Shown in pieces: positions 52,585 through 61,437 of a stretch of 64,000 nucleotides of DNA. The notes below the pieces were generated by a model. That model had not been told where the DNA came from, did not search any database, and saw only the letters and a list, made by a program, of their open reading frames with translations. A program made the position numbers and the translations under genes. The first letter of the stretch is position 1. The number at the start of each line of letters is the position of its first letter. The stretch is from assembly GCF_029338295.1 (NCBI RefSeq), contig NZ_CP119791.1, positions 248,001-312,000 of the forward strand, written 5' to 3'. The stretch comes from Haladaptatus sp. QDMS2. Its GTDB lineage: Archaea > Halobacteriota > Halobacteria > Halobacteriales > Halococcaceae.

Positions 52585-54332
52585 CCGAGTACTTCGAGGT
52601 CCACCACCGGGACGGCGCGGCCCGCATCGGTGAACTTCGTCTCGCCGAGTCGGTGACGACGCCGGCGCTCGCAGACGACGTCGTCGTCGATGCCGGGAGT
52701 CTCTGGCCCGAGACGCGCGACCTGCCCGAGGGCGACCCGTCGAAGGTGACGATTTTACCTCACCGCGGGCTTCCGGGCGGCACGGCGGACGAAGTCGCAG
52801 ACTCCTTCGCGCCTGACTACCCCGACGTGGACTTCCCGAGCGCCGCCGTCGTCTCTCAGCGCTCCGTAGACGACTTCGGGGCAGATGTGTACATTCTCTC
52901 CGAGGCCCAGCGGGTCGTCGGCCACGCCGCGGCGTTCGTGGACGCCATCGTCGCGATGAAGGAAGCCACGCCGGGCGACACCGCACTCATGCTCTCGGGC
53001 GTCGCCACCCCCGCCAACGTCGCCACGCTCGTCTACGCCGGGGTGGACCTCGTGGACGCGACGCAGGCACGCATCAAGGGAACCCAGGGGTTCTACCTCA
53101 CGACCGACGGCCAGCACTTCCTGGAGGATTTAGACGAACTCCCGTGTGCGTGTGCCGCCTGCCAGCAACCGCGTGAGGAGTTCACCCGTGCCGACTGCGC
53201 GGAACACAACGTGAACGCCCTGCACGCCCAACTCGGCATCGTCCGCCAGCGCATCCGCCGGGGTCGGCTCCGCGATTACATCGAGGGGCAGGCGCGCCAC
53301 GAGGCGTGGCTCACCGCCGCTTTCCGCCGGTTCGACCAGGAGTACGCCTACATGGAAGAGCACACGCCGCTGTTCCGCCGGACGGAACTGCTCGCCGCCA
53401 CCGAAGACTCACTCAAGCGCGTCGAGATTCAGCGATTCGCCGACCGCGTCACCTCGCGGTACACAAACCGGTTCGACAACCCGCTCGTCCTCGTTCCCTG
53501 CTCGGCCCGCAAGCCCTACAGCGAGTCCCAGAGCCACGGCCAGTACCACGACGCGATTCAGTTCCGCGCCCACCTCGTCTCGATGACCTCGCCGATTGGC
53601 GTGGTTCCACAGGAACTCGAAACGACGTATCCCGCCCAGCACTACGATTCGGTGGTCACGGGCAACTGGTCCGAAGACGAGAAGCAGTTTGTCGCCGAGG
53701 TCCTGAAACGATATCTCCAGCGCAACGAGTACCCGCGCATCATCGCCCACGTCCCGCCCGAGGGCTACCGCGACATCGTCGAGCGCGTCGAGGCGGATCT
53801 CGGATTGGACATCGAGTATACCGTAGAGGACCACCCGACGACGCCCGAATCCATCGGGAACCTCATGCAGACGCTCGACGGTGAGTCGAAGTACCTCAAA
53901 AGCGAGCGCCAGCACAACACGCTCCGGGCGCTCGCAGACTACCAGTTCGGCGACGGCGCGGGCGACGAACTGTTCCCCGAACTCTCGATTCAGGGTCGGT
54001 ATCCGAAACTCCGCGCCCACAAGAAAGACGGGACCCAACTCGCGGCGATGGTTCCCCTCTACGGGACGCTCTCCTTTACGCTCGCTGGCGCACGCCACTG
54101 GCTCGAAAGCGACGTGCCGACAAAGACCGTCGAAATCGACAACTTCGTCCCGCAAGGCTCGGTGCTCGCCCCGGGCGTCGTCACCGCGAGCGAGGACATC
54201 CGCGTCGGAGACGACGTTGTGGTCCAGGGGCCACGCGCCTTCGCCGTCGGCGTCGCGGAGATGAGCGGCCGCGAGATGGAAACGAGCACGCGCGGCATCG
54301 CGGTGCAGATTCGCCACGTCGAAGAAGTCTAA
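52581..54332 (+). CDS. arcS: Archaeosine synthase subunit ArcS
   Basis: The 583-residue ArcS has an N-terminal TGT-like domain that lacks the catalytic DSGS motif. The ArcS signature [21 protein letters not shown] is near residue 305, and a C-terminal PUA domain (about 505-583) is recognisable by [29 protein letters not shown]. ArcS adds lysine to preQ0 on tRNA, after which RaSEA completes archaeosine. It overlaps tgtA by 4 nt. The radical SAM partner is encoded at 60032-61102. Confidence 0.94.
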   Translation: MTEYFEVHHRDGAARIGELRLAESVTTPALADDVVVDAGSLWPETRDLPEGDPSKVTILPHRGLPGGTADEVADSFAPDYPDVDFPSAAVVSQRSVDDFGADVYILSEAQRVVGHAAAFVDAIVAMKEATPGDTALMLSGVATPANVATLVYAGVDLVDATQARIKGTQGFYLTTDGQHFLEDLDELPCACAACQQPREEFTRADCAEHNVNALHAQLGIVRQRIRRGRLRDYIEGQARHEAWLTAAFRRFDQEYAYMEEHTPLFRRTELLAATEDSLKRVEIQRFADRVTSRYTNRFDNPLVLVPCSARKPYSESQSHGQYHDAIQFRAHLVSMTSPIGVVPQELETTYPAQHYDSVVTGNWSEDEKQFVAEVLKRYLQRNEYPRIIAHVPPEGYRDIVERVEADLGLDIEYTVEDHPTTPESIGNLMQTLDGESKYLKSERQHNTLRALADYQFGDGAGDELFPELSIQGRYPKLRAHKKDGTQLAAMVPLYGTLSFTLAGARHWLESDVPTKTVEIDNFVPQGSVLAPGVVTASEDIRVGDDVVVQGPRAFAVGVAEMSGREMETSTRGIAVQIRHVEEV

Positions 54333-54369
54333 CCAACCCACTTTTCACTCGTCCGTGCTACCTTCAGGC

Positions 54370-54756
54370 ATGGACGAGGTTTCACTCACGCTGCCAGCAT
54401 CTATCGTCGAGTCGCTTCCAGAAGACGGGCAGACGGCCGCACAGGATATGCAGCGGGCCGTCGAGGGCTGGGAATCCAACATCAACCGGGCCATCGCGGA
54501 GGCAGAAGACGACGCCGAGGCCGCCCGGTTCGTCCTCGAAGCCATCGATCGAATGGAGGACCGACTGGAGAAGTACGACGACTTCGTCCCCGAACTCCGG
54601 GCGTGGGGCCAGTCGCCGATTTACGCCATCGCGTGGCGCAACCTGCAGGCGTCGCTCATCACGCAGTTGTACGAACACGAGGACCTCGCCGCGGAACTCG
54701 ACCGCGAGCGCAACGCCCGACTGGTCGAAGACGGTATCAGATTCGGTGGCCGGTAG
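54370..54756 (+). CDS. Small acidic alpha-helical protein, uncharacterised
   Basis: The 128-residue protein starts MDEVSLTLPASIVESLPEDGQTAAQDM and is acidic and mostly helical, with the conserved-looking WRNLQASLITQLYEHEDL. It has no membrane segment or motif I recognise. The ATG at 54370 gives a more plausible start than one five codons upstream. It precedes the SAMP-like gene by 38 nt and may belong to the same operon. Confidence 0.75.
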   Translation: MDEVSLTLPASIVESLPEDGQTAAQDMQRAVEGWESNINRAIAEAEDDAEAARFVLEAIDRMEDRLEKYDDFVPELRAWGQSPIYAIAWRNLQASLITQLYEHEDLAAELDRERNARLVEDGIRFGGR

Positions 54757-54794
54757 GTCGGGATTTATTGCCTTCGCGCCTCTGTCTCAGGATA

Positions 54795-55076
54795 ATGCAG
54801 GTCGAATGCCGATTTTTCGCCAATTTCCGGGAGGCAGTGGGGTCGAAAACCATCGAACGCGAATTCGACAGCAACGTGACCGTCGGGGGCGTCCTCGAAG
54901 CACTCGAAGCCGAGTTCGAGGGCCTCCAGGGAAGCATCCTCGACGACGCAGGTGACATCCTGCCACAGCTAAGCGTTCTCAAGAACGGCCGGGAAGTCCT
55001 TCACATGGCGGGGACGGCCACTGAACTCGAAGACGGTGACCGAATCTCCGTGTTCCCGCCGGTGGCGGGTGGCTGA
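54795..55076 (+). CDS. MoaD/SAMP-like ubiquitin-like small modifier protein
   Basis: This 93-residue beta-grasp protein has the MoaD/ThiS pattern and ends in PPVAGG with the terminal di-glycine needed for activation. Such proteins act as SAMPs (ubiquitin-like conjugation) or as sulfur carriers for molybdopterin. The start MQVECRFFANFREAVG is typical. It overlaps the next gene by 1 nt. Which of the two roles applies cannot be told here, but the aldehyde ferredoxin oxidoreductase gene 1.1 kb away favours at least a pterin link. Confidence 0.88.
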   Translation: MQVECRFFANFREAVGSKTIEREFDSNVTVGGVLEALEAEFEGLQGSILDDAGDILPQLSVLKNGREVLHMAGTATELEDGDRISVFPPVAGG

Positions 55077-55336
55077 TGCGCGTCGAAAAATCGTTCCGCG
55101 GCATCTCAGAACGACTCGCGAAACACTATCTCCAGAACCTCGGCGGGGAAGTCGAAGACGAGGAGGCAAACGAAGTGGTTGGCGACGACTGGACGGCCTC
55201 GGTCTCGAGTGAGAAGGTCAGCATCGGGCCGACGGTGGAGCTGACCGAGGTCACCGTCGTCTTCGAGGGCGAGGAGGAGACGCTCGACGAACTGGTCGAG
55301 CGTTTCTCCCAGAAGGCGATGCGGGCGGGTGGGTAG
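55076..55336 (+). CDS. Small acidic protein next to SAMP-like gene
   Basis: The 86-residue protein starts MRVEKSFRGISERLAKHYLQNLGGE and ends with a beta-alpha unit FEGEEETLDELVERFSQKAMRAGG. It resembles the MoaD-related C-terminal domain found fused or adjacent to archaeal MoaD proteins. It overlaps the SAMP-like gene and is directly followed by the next gene with no gap, so the three are one operon. Confidence 0.75.
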   Translation: MRVEKSFRGISERLAKHYLQNLGGEVEDEEANEVVGDDWTASVSSEKVSIGPTVELTEVTVVFEGEEETLDELVERFSQKAMRAGG

Positions 55337-55708
55337 ATGGCCAACGGCGACCCGATAGACGGGCAGGTGTTGCTGCTCGCGGGAGCCAAAGCCAGCGTCC
55401 CCGCGCCAAACCTCGCGCCGCTCGTCGACCGCGTGCAGGCCCAAATCGGGCCGAAACTCGACGAGTTCCGCGAACGCTTCGAACTCATCTTCGAGACCGA
55501 CGAGGCGGCCTACTTCTTCGTCGGCCACGAGCAGTGGGCGGTCATCGCCCACCGCGTCGACTTGAACGACCGGGAGATGGATGCCGTCCGCCGGGCGCAC
55601 AACGAGCAACTCCTGCGCATGGGTCGTCGCGAAGACCGCCAGTTCGAGTTCGACGCGGCCCTCGACATCCGCGACTGCATCGTCATCGGGAAAGCCGCCG
55701 AATCCTGA
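55337..55708 (+). CDS. Uncharacterised small protein in SAMP-like operon
   Basis: The 123-residue soluble protein begins MANGDPIDGQVLLLAGAKASVPAP, immediately after the previous stop, and shows GHEQWAVIAHRVDLNDREMDAVRRAH. I do not recognise the family. Tight packing suggests a role tied to the SAMP-like/MoaD-like gene. Confidence 0.75.
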   Translation: MANGDPIDGQVLLLAGAKASVPAPNLAPLVDRVQAQIGPKLDEFRERFELIFETDEAAYFFVGHEQWAVIAHRVDLNDREMDAVRRAHNEQLLRMGRREDRQFEFDAALDIRDCIVIGKAAES

Positions 55709-55765
55709 CGGCGACCGGGACGGCGGGACGGAAAGAATTTTACTGCCCACATCTGTCAATCAGCT

Positions 55766-56173
55766 ATGAAGCAGTCGACGATTAATTTCGCCCTCCTCTT
55801 CGTCGGTGCCTGCGTCGCGTTGGCCGGTGTTGGCATGTTCTTCCCGTTTGCGGACATGAACTACAACGTCGATCTCATTGATGTGAGCGAATCGCCGCCA
55901 GCCCACAAATCGACGGCGTACTACGAAGAGATGGATGCCGAAGAGAAGGAGATATTCGAGAAAGTAAAAGACGGAGGGGTGGTCACGAAAAAGGAATCCT
56001 TCGGCTATCCTGAAGTGGTTAAATACCAGGGCCAGTACTACCACATACGTTACTTCTCGACGTTCGACTGGTTGAATCCGTCTACGTTCGGTCCAGCGCT
56101 AATCGCGCTCGTCGGCTCTGCCATGGCAATCATGGCAATTCGCCGGGATATGCGAGAGCGAGTCGTCTACTGA
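55766..56173 (+). CDS. Small two-TM membrane protein with extracytoplasmic loop
   Basis: The 135-residue protein has an N-terminal segment (FALLFVGACVALAGVGMFF) and a C-terminal segment (FGPALIALVGSAMAIMAI). They flank a loop of about 75 residues containing VVKYQGQYYHIRYFSTFDW, similar to small haloarchaeal membrane proteins of unknown function. It ends 51 nt before the convergent aldehyde ferredoxin oxidoreductase gene. Confidence 0.7.
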   Translation: MKQSTINFALLFVGACVALAGVGMFFPFADMNYNVDLIDVSESPPAHKSTAYYEEMDAEEKEIFEKVKDGGVVTKKESFGYPEVVKYQGQYYHIRYFSTFDWLNPSTFGPALIALVGSAMAIMAIRRDMRERVVY

Positions 56174-56224
56174 ACGCTCCAGAGCAGTCGCTCAGCGGGC
56201 GAAAAATTGGAGAAGCTTGGTTGC

Positions 56225-58162
56225 TCAGTCGTCTGCCGGGGCCGACCCGCCAGACGAACTGACGCCCGTGCCGGGGCCGATGTCGATGCCGAGGTCGTCG
56301 AGTTTCTCGTCTGGCACCACCCCGTCGACCCAGCCGCGAGCGGTGTAGTACTCGTCTTTCATCTGGTCGAGTTCGCAAAGTTCGCCTTCGGAGGCACCCT
56401 GGCCGGGGATGGCGTCGGGGCCTTCGACGAAGCGTCCGGGCAGCGAGTCGTCTTCGCCCTTGAAGCCTGCGAGGTTGTTGTAGTAGCGCTCTAAGTTGTA
56501 GATGCGCTCGCCGGTTTCGAGCAGTTCGTCTTCGGTCACGTCGAAGCCGGTCATGCCGTTGTACTGCAGGACGTACTCTTCGATGCCCTCTGCGAAGGCG
56601 TTGAACTTGCAGATGTCGAAGGAGTCGGAGATGGCGTGGAGGTCCTGGAACGCCATCGTCAGTTCACCCTTGCCCTCCCACGCGTACGGGTCTACCTTCT
56701 CGGGCAGGCCGAGAATTTCGGCAGACGGCGTGTACGCGCGCAGGTGGCAGGCCCCGCGGTTCGAAGTAGCGTAGGCGATGCCCATGCCCTTCATGCAGCG
56801 TGGGTCGTAGGCTGGAATCGTCTGACCCTTGACCGCGAGAGAGTTTTTGTGGGCGTCCATCTCCTCTGCGATGTGGTTTGCGCCGCCGGCGAGCAGGTCC
56901 GCGAGTTTCCCCTCGCGGCGGGCGATGGCCTCGATGAGGTCGATCATCTCGTCTGCGTCGCCCCATTCGATGCCGCCGAACTCGTCGTCGAACTTGCCTT
57001 CCTCGGTCATCTCCATCGCCATGGCAATCATGTTGCCAGTCTCGATGGTGTCCAAGCCGAGGTTGTTACACTGGTCGATCATGACGGCGACTTTGTCGCG
57101 GTCGTCGTTCATGGAGTTCGGGCCGAGCGTGAACGCCGATTCGTACTCGAAGGACTCCATGCGGACGTTCATCTCGTCGCCCTTGTGCATGACCTGCACC
57201 TCGACTTCCTTCTTACAGGCGACCGGACAGGAGTGACAGGTCGGTTCGTCGACGAGGATGTTCTCGCGGACGTTCTCGCCAGAAACCTTCTCGGCGTCGA
57301 TGTTCGGTTCGTCGGGACTCTCGCGCGCTTCGCTCGCCGTACTCGTGTACTTCGCGTTGCGCGTCGGAAGTCCGTCCATCTCCTCTGTGAGGTTCATCAG
57401 GACGTTCGTCCCGTAGAGCGAGAGGCCCCCCTCGTTCGGGGCGGTCACGTCGGACTCCTGAATCACCTGCATGGCCTGCTGGTGGCCCTTCTTGAACGTG
57501 TCCGGGTCCTTCGCCTTCGGCATCTTCGTCGTGGATTTGACGACGATTGCCTTCAGGTTCTTCGAGCCCATGACGGCGCCCGTGCCACCGCGGCCGCTTG
57601 CCCGGTCGTCTTCGTTGACGATGCAGGCGTAGCGAACTTGGTTCTCGCCGCCGGGACCGATGGCCATGCAACTGAAGTTTTTGCCGCGCTGGCCGTCTAC
57701 CTCCTCTTCGAGTTCGTCGATGGTGTCGTGGACGCCCCAGCCCCAGAGGTGCGAGGCGTCTTTGAGCGTCACTTCACCGTCTTCGACGACGGCGTAGACT
57801 GGGTCTTCTGCTTTCCCCTCGAACAGCAGGCCGTCGAAGCCGGCCCACTTCAGGCGTGCGCCGCTCCAGCCACCGTGGTGTGAGTCGGTGACCGTGTTCG
57901 TGAGCGGTGATTTCGTGACGACCGCGATGCGGCCACTCATCACGGTCTGTGTCCCCGTGAGCGGTCCGTTCATGAACGCGAGGAGGTTGTCTGGACCGAG
58001 TGGGTCCACGTCTGGCCCCTGCTCGAAGACGTACTTCACCCCGAGGCCGCGTGCCCCGATGTACTTGCGCGCGTCCTCCTCGTCGATACCCTCGTAGTCC
58101 ACCGACCCCGATGATAGGTCCACCCTGGCTACGTTGTCTTGAAAGCCGCCAATATCACTCAT
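56225..58162 (-). CDS. aor: Aldehyde ferredoxin oxidoreductase (AOR family)
   Basis: This 645-residue tungsten/molybdenum pterin enzyme oxidises aldehydes to acids with ferredoxin. N-terminal GPLTGT and SGRIAVVTKSPLT are typical. The [4Fe-4S] ligands are C309, C312, C316 (CHSCPVAC) and C518 (SFDICKF). Pterin-site residues lie around DPRCMKGMGIAYATSNRGAC. A C-terminal extension rich in Gly/Ser is present. A perfect inverted repeat upstream (58209-58222) may be an operator. Confidence 0.93.
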   Translation of the reverse strand: MSDIGGFQDNVARVDLSSGSVDYEGIDEEDARKYIGARGLGVKYVFEQGPDVDPLGPDNLLAFMNGPLTGTQTVMSGRIAVVTKSPLTNTVTDSHHGGWSGARLKWAGFDGLLFEGKAEDPVYAVVEDGEVTLKDASHLWGWGVHDTIDELEEEVDGQRGKNFSCMAIGPGGENQVRYACIVNEDDRASGRGGTGAVMGSKNLKAIVVKSTTKMPKAKDPDTFKKGHQQAMQVIQESDVTAPNEGGLSLYGTNVLMNLTEEMDGLPTRNAKYTSTASEARESPDEPNIDAEKVSGENVRENILVDEPTCHSCPVACKKEVEVQVMHKGDEMNVRMESFEYESAFTLGPNSMNDDRDKVAVMIDQCNNLGLDTIETGNMIAMAMEMTEEGKFDDEFGGIEWGDADEMIDLIEAIARREGKLADLLAGGANHIAEEMDAHKNSLAVKGQTIPAYDPRCMKGMGIAYATSNRGACHLRAYTPSAEILGLPEKVDPYAWEGKGELTMAFQDLHAISDSFDICKFNAFAEGIEEYVLQYNGMTGFDVTEDELLETGERIYNLERYYNNLAGFKGEDDSLPGRFVEGPDAIPGQGASEGELCELDQMKDEYYTARGWVDGVVPDEKLDDLGIDIGPGTGVSSSGGSAPADD

Positions 58163-58208
58163 GGTAACGTCTCACATTTACATAGGGGCTGAGATGTGTT
58201 GGAAGTTA

Positions 58209-58222
58209 TTACGCGAACGTAA
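58209..58222. promoter_or_regulatory. Inverted repeat TTACG-N4-CGTAA upstream of AOR
   Basis: TTACG (58209-58213), CGAA, CGTAA (58218-58222) form a perfect dyad. It overlaps or adjoins the GAATATAGTT box (minus strand, 58221-58230) of the aor gene, 47 nt from its ATG. That position suits a repressor site. Confidence 0.5.
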
Positions 58223-58315
58223 CTATATTCGGTTAATCCTCACCATCGTTGTACAGAATTGCCGCTTTCGTGAAACTCGTCGGAATTTTGTAGGACCCTC
58301 GCCTCATCTCCGTCG

Positions 58316-58708
58316 ATGGAGCCAGTCCGTGTCCGCATTGGTCGTGCCCGATACGCGATTCCACTTTTGGTTGCGACGGTCATTTTCGCTACGTCTGTCG
58401 TCACGCCGCCCAGCGGCGCGCTCTCGCCACTTGGCCCGTTCGGCCTCGTCGGGCAGGACAAGTGGCTTCACTGCCTCGCCTACGCGGGGCAGGCGGGCGT
58501 GCTCGCAGCGGTACTCGACCGTCACCGACACGGAAGGCTCGCGGCGTTCGTCCTCACCGTCGGCTACGGCATTTTCATCGAACTCGTCCAGTACCCGCTC
58601 CCCGCCCGCGCGTTCGACCTCAGCGACATCGCAGCCAACTCGCTCGGCGCGGCCCTCGGGGTGCTGGCGTGGGTGCTGGTTGGCCGGCGGCTACTCCGTC
58701 TCAAGTAA
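58316..58708 (+). CDS. VanZ-like small membrane protein
   Basis: The 130-residue protein has four hydrophobic segments and the VanZ-like DKWLHCLAYAGQAGVLA and IFIELVQYPLPARAFDLSDIAANSLGA motifs. VanZ-like proteins affect envelope properties, but their exact role in archaea is unknown. Its 3' end overlaps the convergent M20 peptidase gene by 18 nt. Confidence 0.85.
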   Translation: MEPVRVRIGRARYAIPLLVATVIFATSVVTPPSGALSPLGPFGLVGQDKWLHCLAYAGQAGVLAAVLDRHRHGRLAAFVLTVGYGIFIELVQYPLPARAFDLSDIAANSLGAALGVLAWVLVGRRLLRLK

Positions 58709-59944
58709 CCGGAGGACGGTGTCGGCGATGACGTCGCGTGCCGTCTCCACCTCGGCGAAGTCGATGGTCTCGTCGGGGAAGTGCGCCTGGTCGATGGTCC
58801 CCGGCCCGAACACGACGGTCGGAATGCCCGCCTCGATGTAGTGGCGTGAGTCCGCGCCGTAGGTCTCCCCGAGTGGTTCGCGATTCGGGAGGCTCGCTGC
58901 CGCCATCGCGGCCTGCAACGCCTGGTGGACTGGCTCGGCTTCGTTGATTTCGCCGGGCTCGAACTGCACGGAGAACCGCTCAAACTGGGGCGGGTGCGCC
59001 GAGAGCCACTCGCTGTCGGCGACGACCTCTGCGAGTCGCGCCTCGTACTCGGCTTCGACCTCAGCGACGGTTTCGCCGGGCGCGACGCCGATGCGAACCT
59101 CAGCGGTCAGTTCCGAGGGAACCGTAGACGCCCACGTCCCCGCGTGGACCGTCCCGAACGAGGTCGGCCACGGATTCTCGAAGCGTTCGTAGAGTGGGTG
59201 GCGAATGCGCGTTGCCCGCTCCGATTCGAGGTCCTCGAACGCCCGCCGGATGGCCTCGAAGTGCGGCAACACGGACTCCCCGCGCCAGCGTCGGGCGGCG
59301 TGGGCAGAGCGCCCAGCGAGTTCGAGGCGCTTCATGACGCTGCCCTCGACGGCGAGGACGGGACGCAACTCGGTCGGTTCGGCGATGAGCGCCATGTCGC
59401 GGTCGAACGGATACGGGTTGTCGAGCGCAGCCGCCGCCGCGCCAACGCCGCCCTCCTCCTCGCCAACGACGCTTTCGACGACCATACGCCCGTTCAGGTC
59501 GTCAGTCTCCGCCTGCAGTTTGCGGGCGGCGAAGATGCACGCCGCGAGGCCGGATTTCATGTCCGCAGCGCCGCGTGCGGTCAGCTCGTCGCCGTCCCAC
59601 GTCGGCATGAAGGGATTCGACGACCACTCCCCCTCGGCGGGAACCACGTCTACGTGCCCGTTCAGGACGACGGTCGGCCCCGCGTCGGGGTCGCCGAATT
59701 CGAGCACGCCGCCGACGCTCGGGCGGTTCGCCACGTCGATTTCGTTCGGGTCGTCGGGAAACGAGGGATGTTCTGCGAGGCGAGTCGCGTCAGCGGTCCA
59801 CGTATAGGTCGTAAACCCCCAGCCCTGAAGGGTCTCTTCGACCCACTCCTGGGCTGGTTTCTCGTTCGGTGCCGTCGTTTCGAATCGCAAGAGTCGTTCG
59901 ACGAACTGTCGGAGGTCCATGTCGAGGTCCGGCCCAGCGTTCAT
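58691..59944 (-). CDS. M20-family metallopeptidase/deacylase (ArgE/DapE-like)
   Basis: The 417-residue protein has the metal-binding GHVDVVP (His-x-Asp) and GAADMKSGLA (Asp bridge). The catalytic/ligand Glu pair lies in VVGEEEGG, with a dimerisation domain in between. It hydrolyses an amide bond, as in N-acetylornithine or succinyl-diaminopimelate. The exact substrate is unknown. Confidence 0.9.
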   Translation of the reverse strand: MNAGPDLDMDLRQFVERLLRFETTAPNEKPAQEWVEETLQGWGFTTYTWTADATRLAEHPSFPDDPNEIDVANRPSVGGVLEFGDPDAGPTVVLNGHVDVVPAEGEWSSNPFMPTWDGDELTARGAADMKSGLAACIFAARKLQAETDDLNGRMVVESVVGEEEGGVGAAAAALDNPYPFDRDMALIAEPTELRPVLAVEGSVMKRLELAGRSAHAARRWRGESVLPHFEAIRRAFEDLESERATRIRHPLYERFENPWPTSFGTVHAGTWASTVPSELTAEVRIGVAPGETVAEVEAEYEARLAEVVADSEWLSAHPPQFERFSVQFEPGEINEAEPVHQALQAAMAAASLPNREPLGETYGADSRHYIEAGIPTVVFGPGTIDQAHFPDETIDFAEVETARDVIADTVLRLLETE

Positions 59945-60031
59945 TGTGTGTAAATCTTGCCGAATCGAAGAAAAGGATTCGGGTGAGTCGCAGGCGAAGC
60001 CGATTTAGCCCCTGACCCGATATTCCGGGTA

Positions 60032-61102
60032 ATGAGTAAGCCAAGTCCCGACGTGTACGAACAGGGGCGCGGGATGGACGCCCACAACAAGGTGATGCGC
60101 GAGATTCGCGCGAAGAAACAGCGTACCTACGACCCGCACGAGCCGACGCGCGTCTGGCTGGACGAGGACAACACGCCGGGTGGCGTCTACCAGTCGCTGA
60201 CCATCATTCTGAACACCGGAGGCTGTCGCTGGGCACGCGCCGGCGGGTGTACGATGTGTGGCTACGTTGCGGAGTCGGTCGAAGGTGGCAGCGTCACCCA
60301 CGAGCAGTTGATGGACCAGATTCAGGTCTGTCTCGACCACGAGGCCGAGAACGCAGACGAACCAGCGGAACTCATCAAAATCTACACCTCCGGCAGTTTC
60401 CTTGACGAGCGCGAAGTCCCCGCAGAGAGCCGCAAGGCCATCGCGGAGACGTTCGCAGACCGCGAGCGCATCGTCTTAGAGAGCCTGCCCGACTTCGTCG
60501 AAGAAGACCGCGTCGCAGACTTCGTCGACGCAGGTCTCGACACGGACATCGCTATCGGCCTCGAAACCGCCACCGACCGGGTGCGCCGCGACTGCGTGAA
60601 CAAGTACTTCGCCTTCGAGGACTTCATCGCCGCGAGCGAGGCCGCAAACCGCGCTGGTGCGGGTATCAAGGCGTATCTGCTGTTCAAGCCGCCGTTCCTG
60701 TCGGAGCCGGAGGCCGTAGAAGACATGATTTCTTCCATCGAACGCTGTGCGGAGTACGCCCACACCGTCTCGATGAATCCGACCAACGTCCAGCGCTACA
60801 CGATGGTCAACGAACTGTTCCACAACTCCGGCTACCGCCCGCCGTGGCTCTGGAGCGTCGCCCACATCCTGCGCGAGACGGCCGACGTAGACGCCATCGT
60901 CGTCTCCGACCCTGTCGGCCACGGGCAGGAGCGCGGGGCGCACAACTGCGGCGAGTGTGACGACCGCGTCCAGATGGCAATCAAGGACTTCGACCTCAGA
61001 CAGGACCCTTCGGTGTTCGATCAGGTGTCCTGTGAATGTGAGGCGACCTGGGAGCTCGTTAGGGCTCACGAAACGAGCTTCAATATGCCGCTTACAAACT
61101 GA
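60032..61102 (+). CDS. raSEA: Archaeosine biosynthesis radical SAM protein RaSEA
   Basis: The 356-residue radical SAM enzyme has C65, C73 and C76 (GGCRWARAGGCTMCGY), a C-x7-C-x2-C variant of the radical SAM cluster motif typical of this family. The downstream IYTSGSFLDEREVP and IGLETATDRVRRDCVNKY are family features. It acts with ArcS on lysine-modified preQ0 in tRNA to complete archaeosine. tgtA-arcS lie 5.7 kb upstream on the same strand, so the whole pathway is in this window. Confidence 0.93.
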   Translation: MSKPSPDVYEQGRGMDAHNKVMREIRAKKQRTYDPHEPTRVWLDEDNTPGGVYQSLTIILNTGGCRWARAGGCTMCGYVAESVEGGSVTHEQLMDQIQVCLDHEAENADEPAELIKIYTSGSFLDEREVPAESRKAIAETFADRERIVLESLPDFVEEDRVADFVDAGLDTDIAIGLETATDRVRRDCVNKYFAFEDFIAASEAANRAGAGIKAYLLFKPPFLSEPEAVEDMISSIERCAEYAHTVSMNPTNVQRYTMVNELFHNSGYRPPWLWSVAHILRETADVDAIVVSDPVGHGQERGAHNCGECDDRVQMAIKDFDLRQDPSVFDQVSCECEATWELVRAHETSFNMPLTN

Positions 61103-61165
61103 CGTTTCGTCAGTAAGCCTGTCCTACCACTTTCGTAAACTGTCCTTACCAGGTGACAGGTGGCC

Positions 61166-61175
61166 TATAACAAAG
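61166..61175 (+). promoter_or_regulatory. TATAACAAAG promoter-like element
   Basis: This is an isolated member of the YATAACRAA set, 112 nt before the 40-residue gene. It is outside the glycan locus, so the motif may be general. Confidence 0.3.
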
Positions 61176-61277
61176 CCCTCTATTGTCATCCACTGTCATA
61201 CGGCACGACCGGAGAGAGGTCGTTGTTGACATGGGTAGGTCGCTGTCCTCTGTCGGCGTGCCGAGAGTGTGGGGAAA

Positions 61278-61400
61278 ATGGGACAAGCTACGAAGCGGTA
61301 CGAGTTGCTCGTCTGGTCGAATGGCTGGATTGAGATACGAGACGGTGAGAACTCTGACCAATGGATCGCCACGGACCGACCGATGGAGGTCCTGCCATAA
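61278..61400 (+). CDS. 40-residue small protein
   Basis: The frame MGQATKRYELLVWSNGWIEI to its TAA at 61398-61400 encodes 40 residues with RDGENSDQWIATD near the end. This is a pattern like small haloarchaeal proteins that carry a W-I-x-(S/T)-D ending. It occupies otherwise empty sequence between raSEA and purQ, and the frame has normal codon use. Function is unknown. Confidence 0.6.
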   Translation: MGQATKRYELLVWSNGWIEIRDGENSDQWIATDRPMEVLP

Positions 61401-61437
61401 CGTTCCCTGGAGTGCGGGTGGCTGCCCCGCAGTCCGC

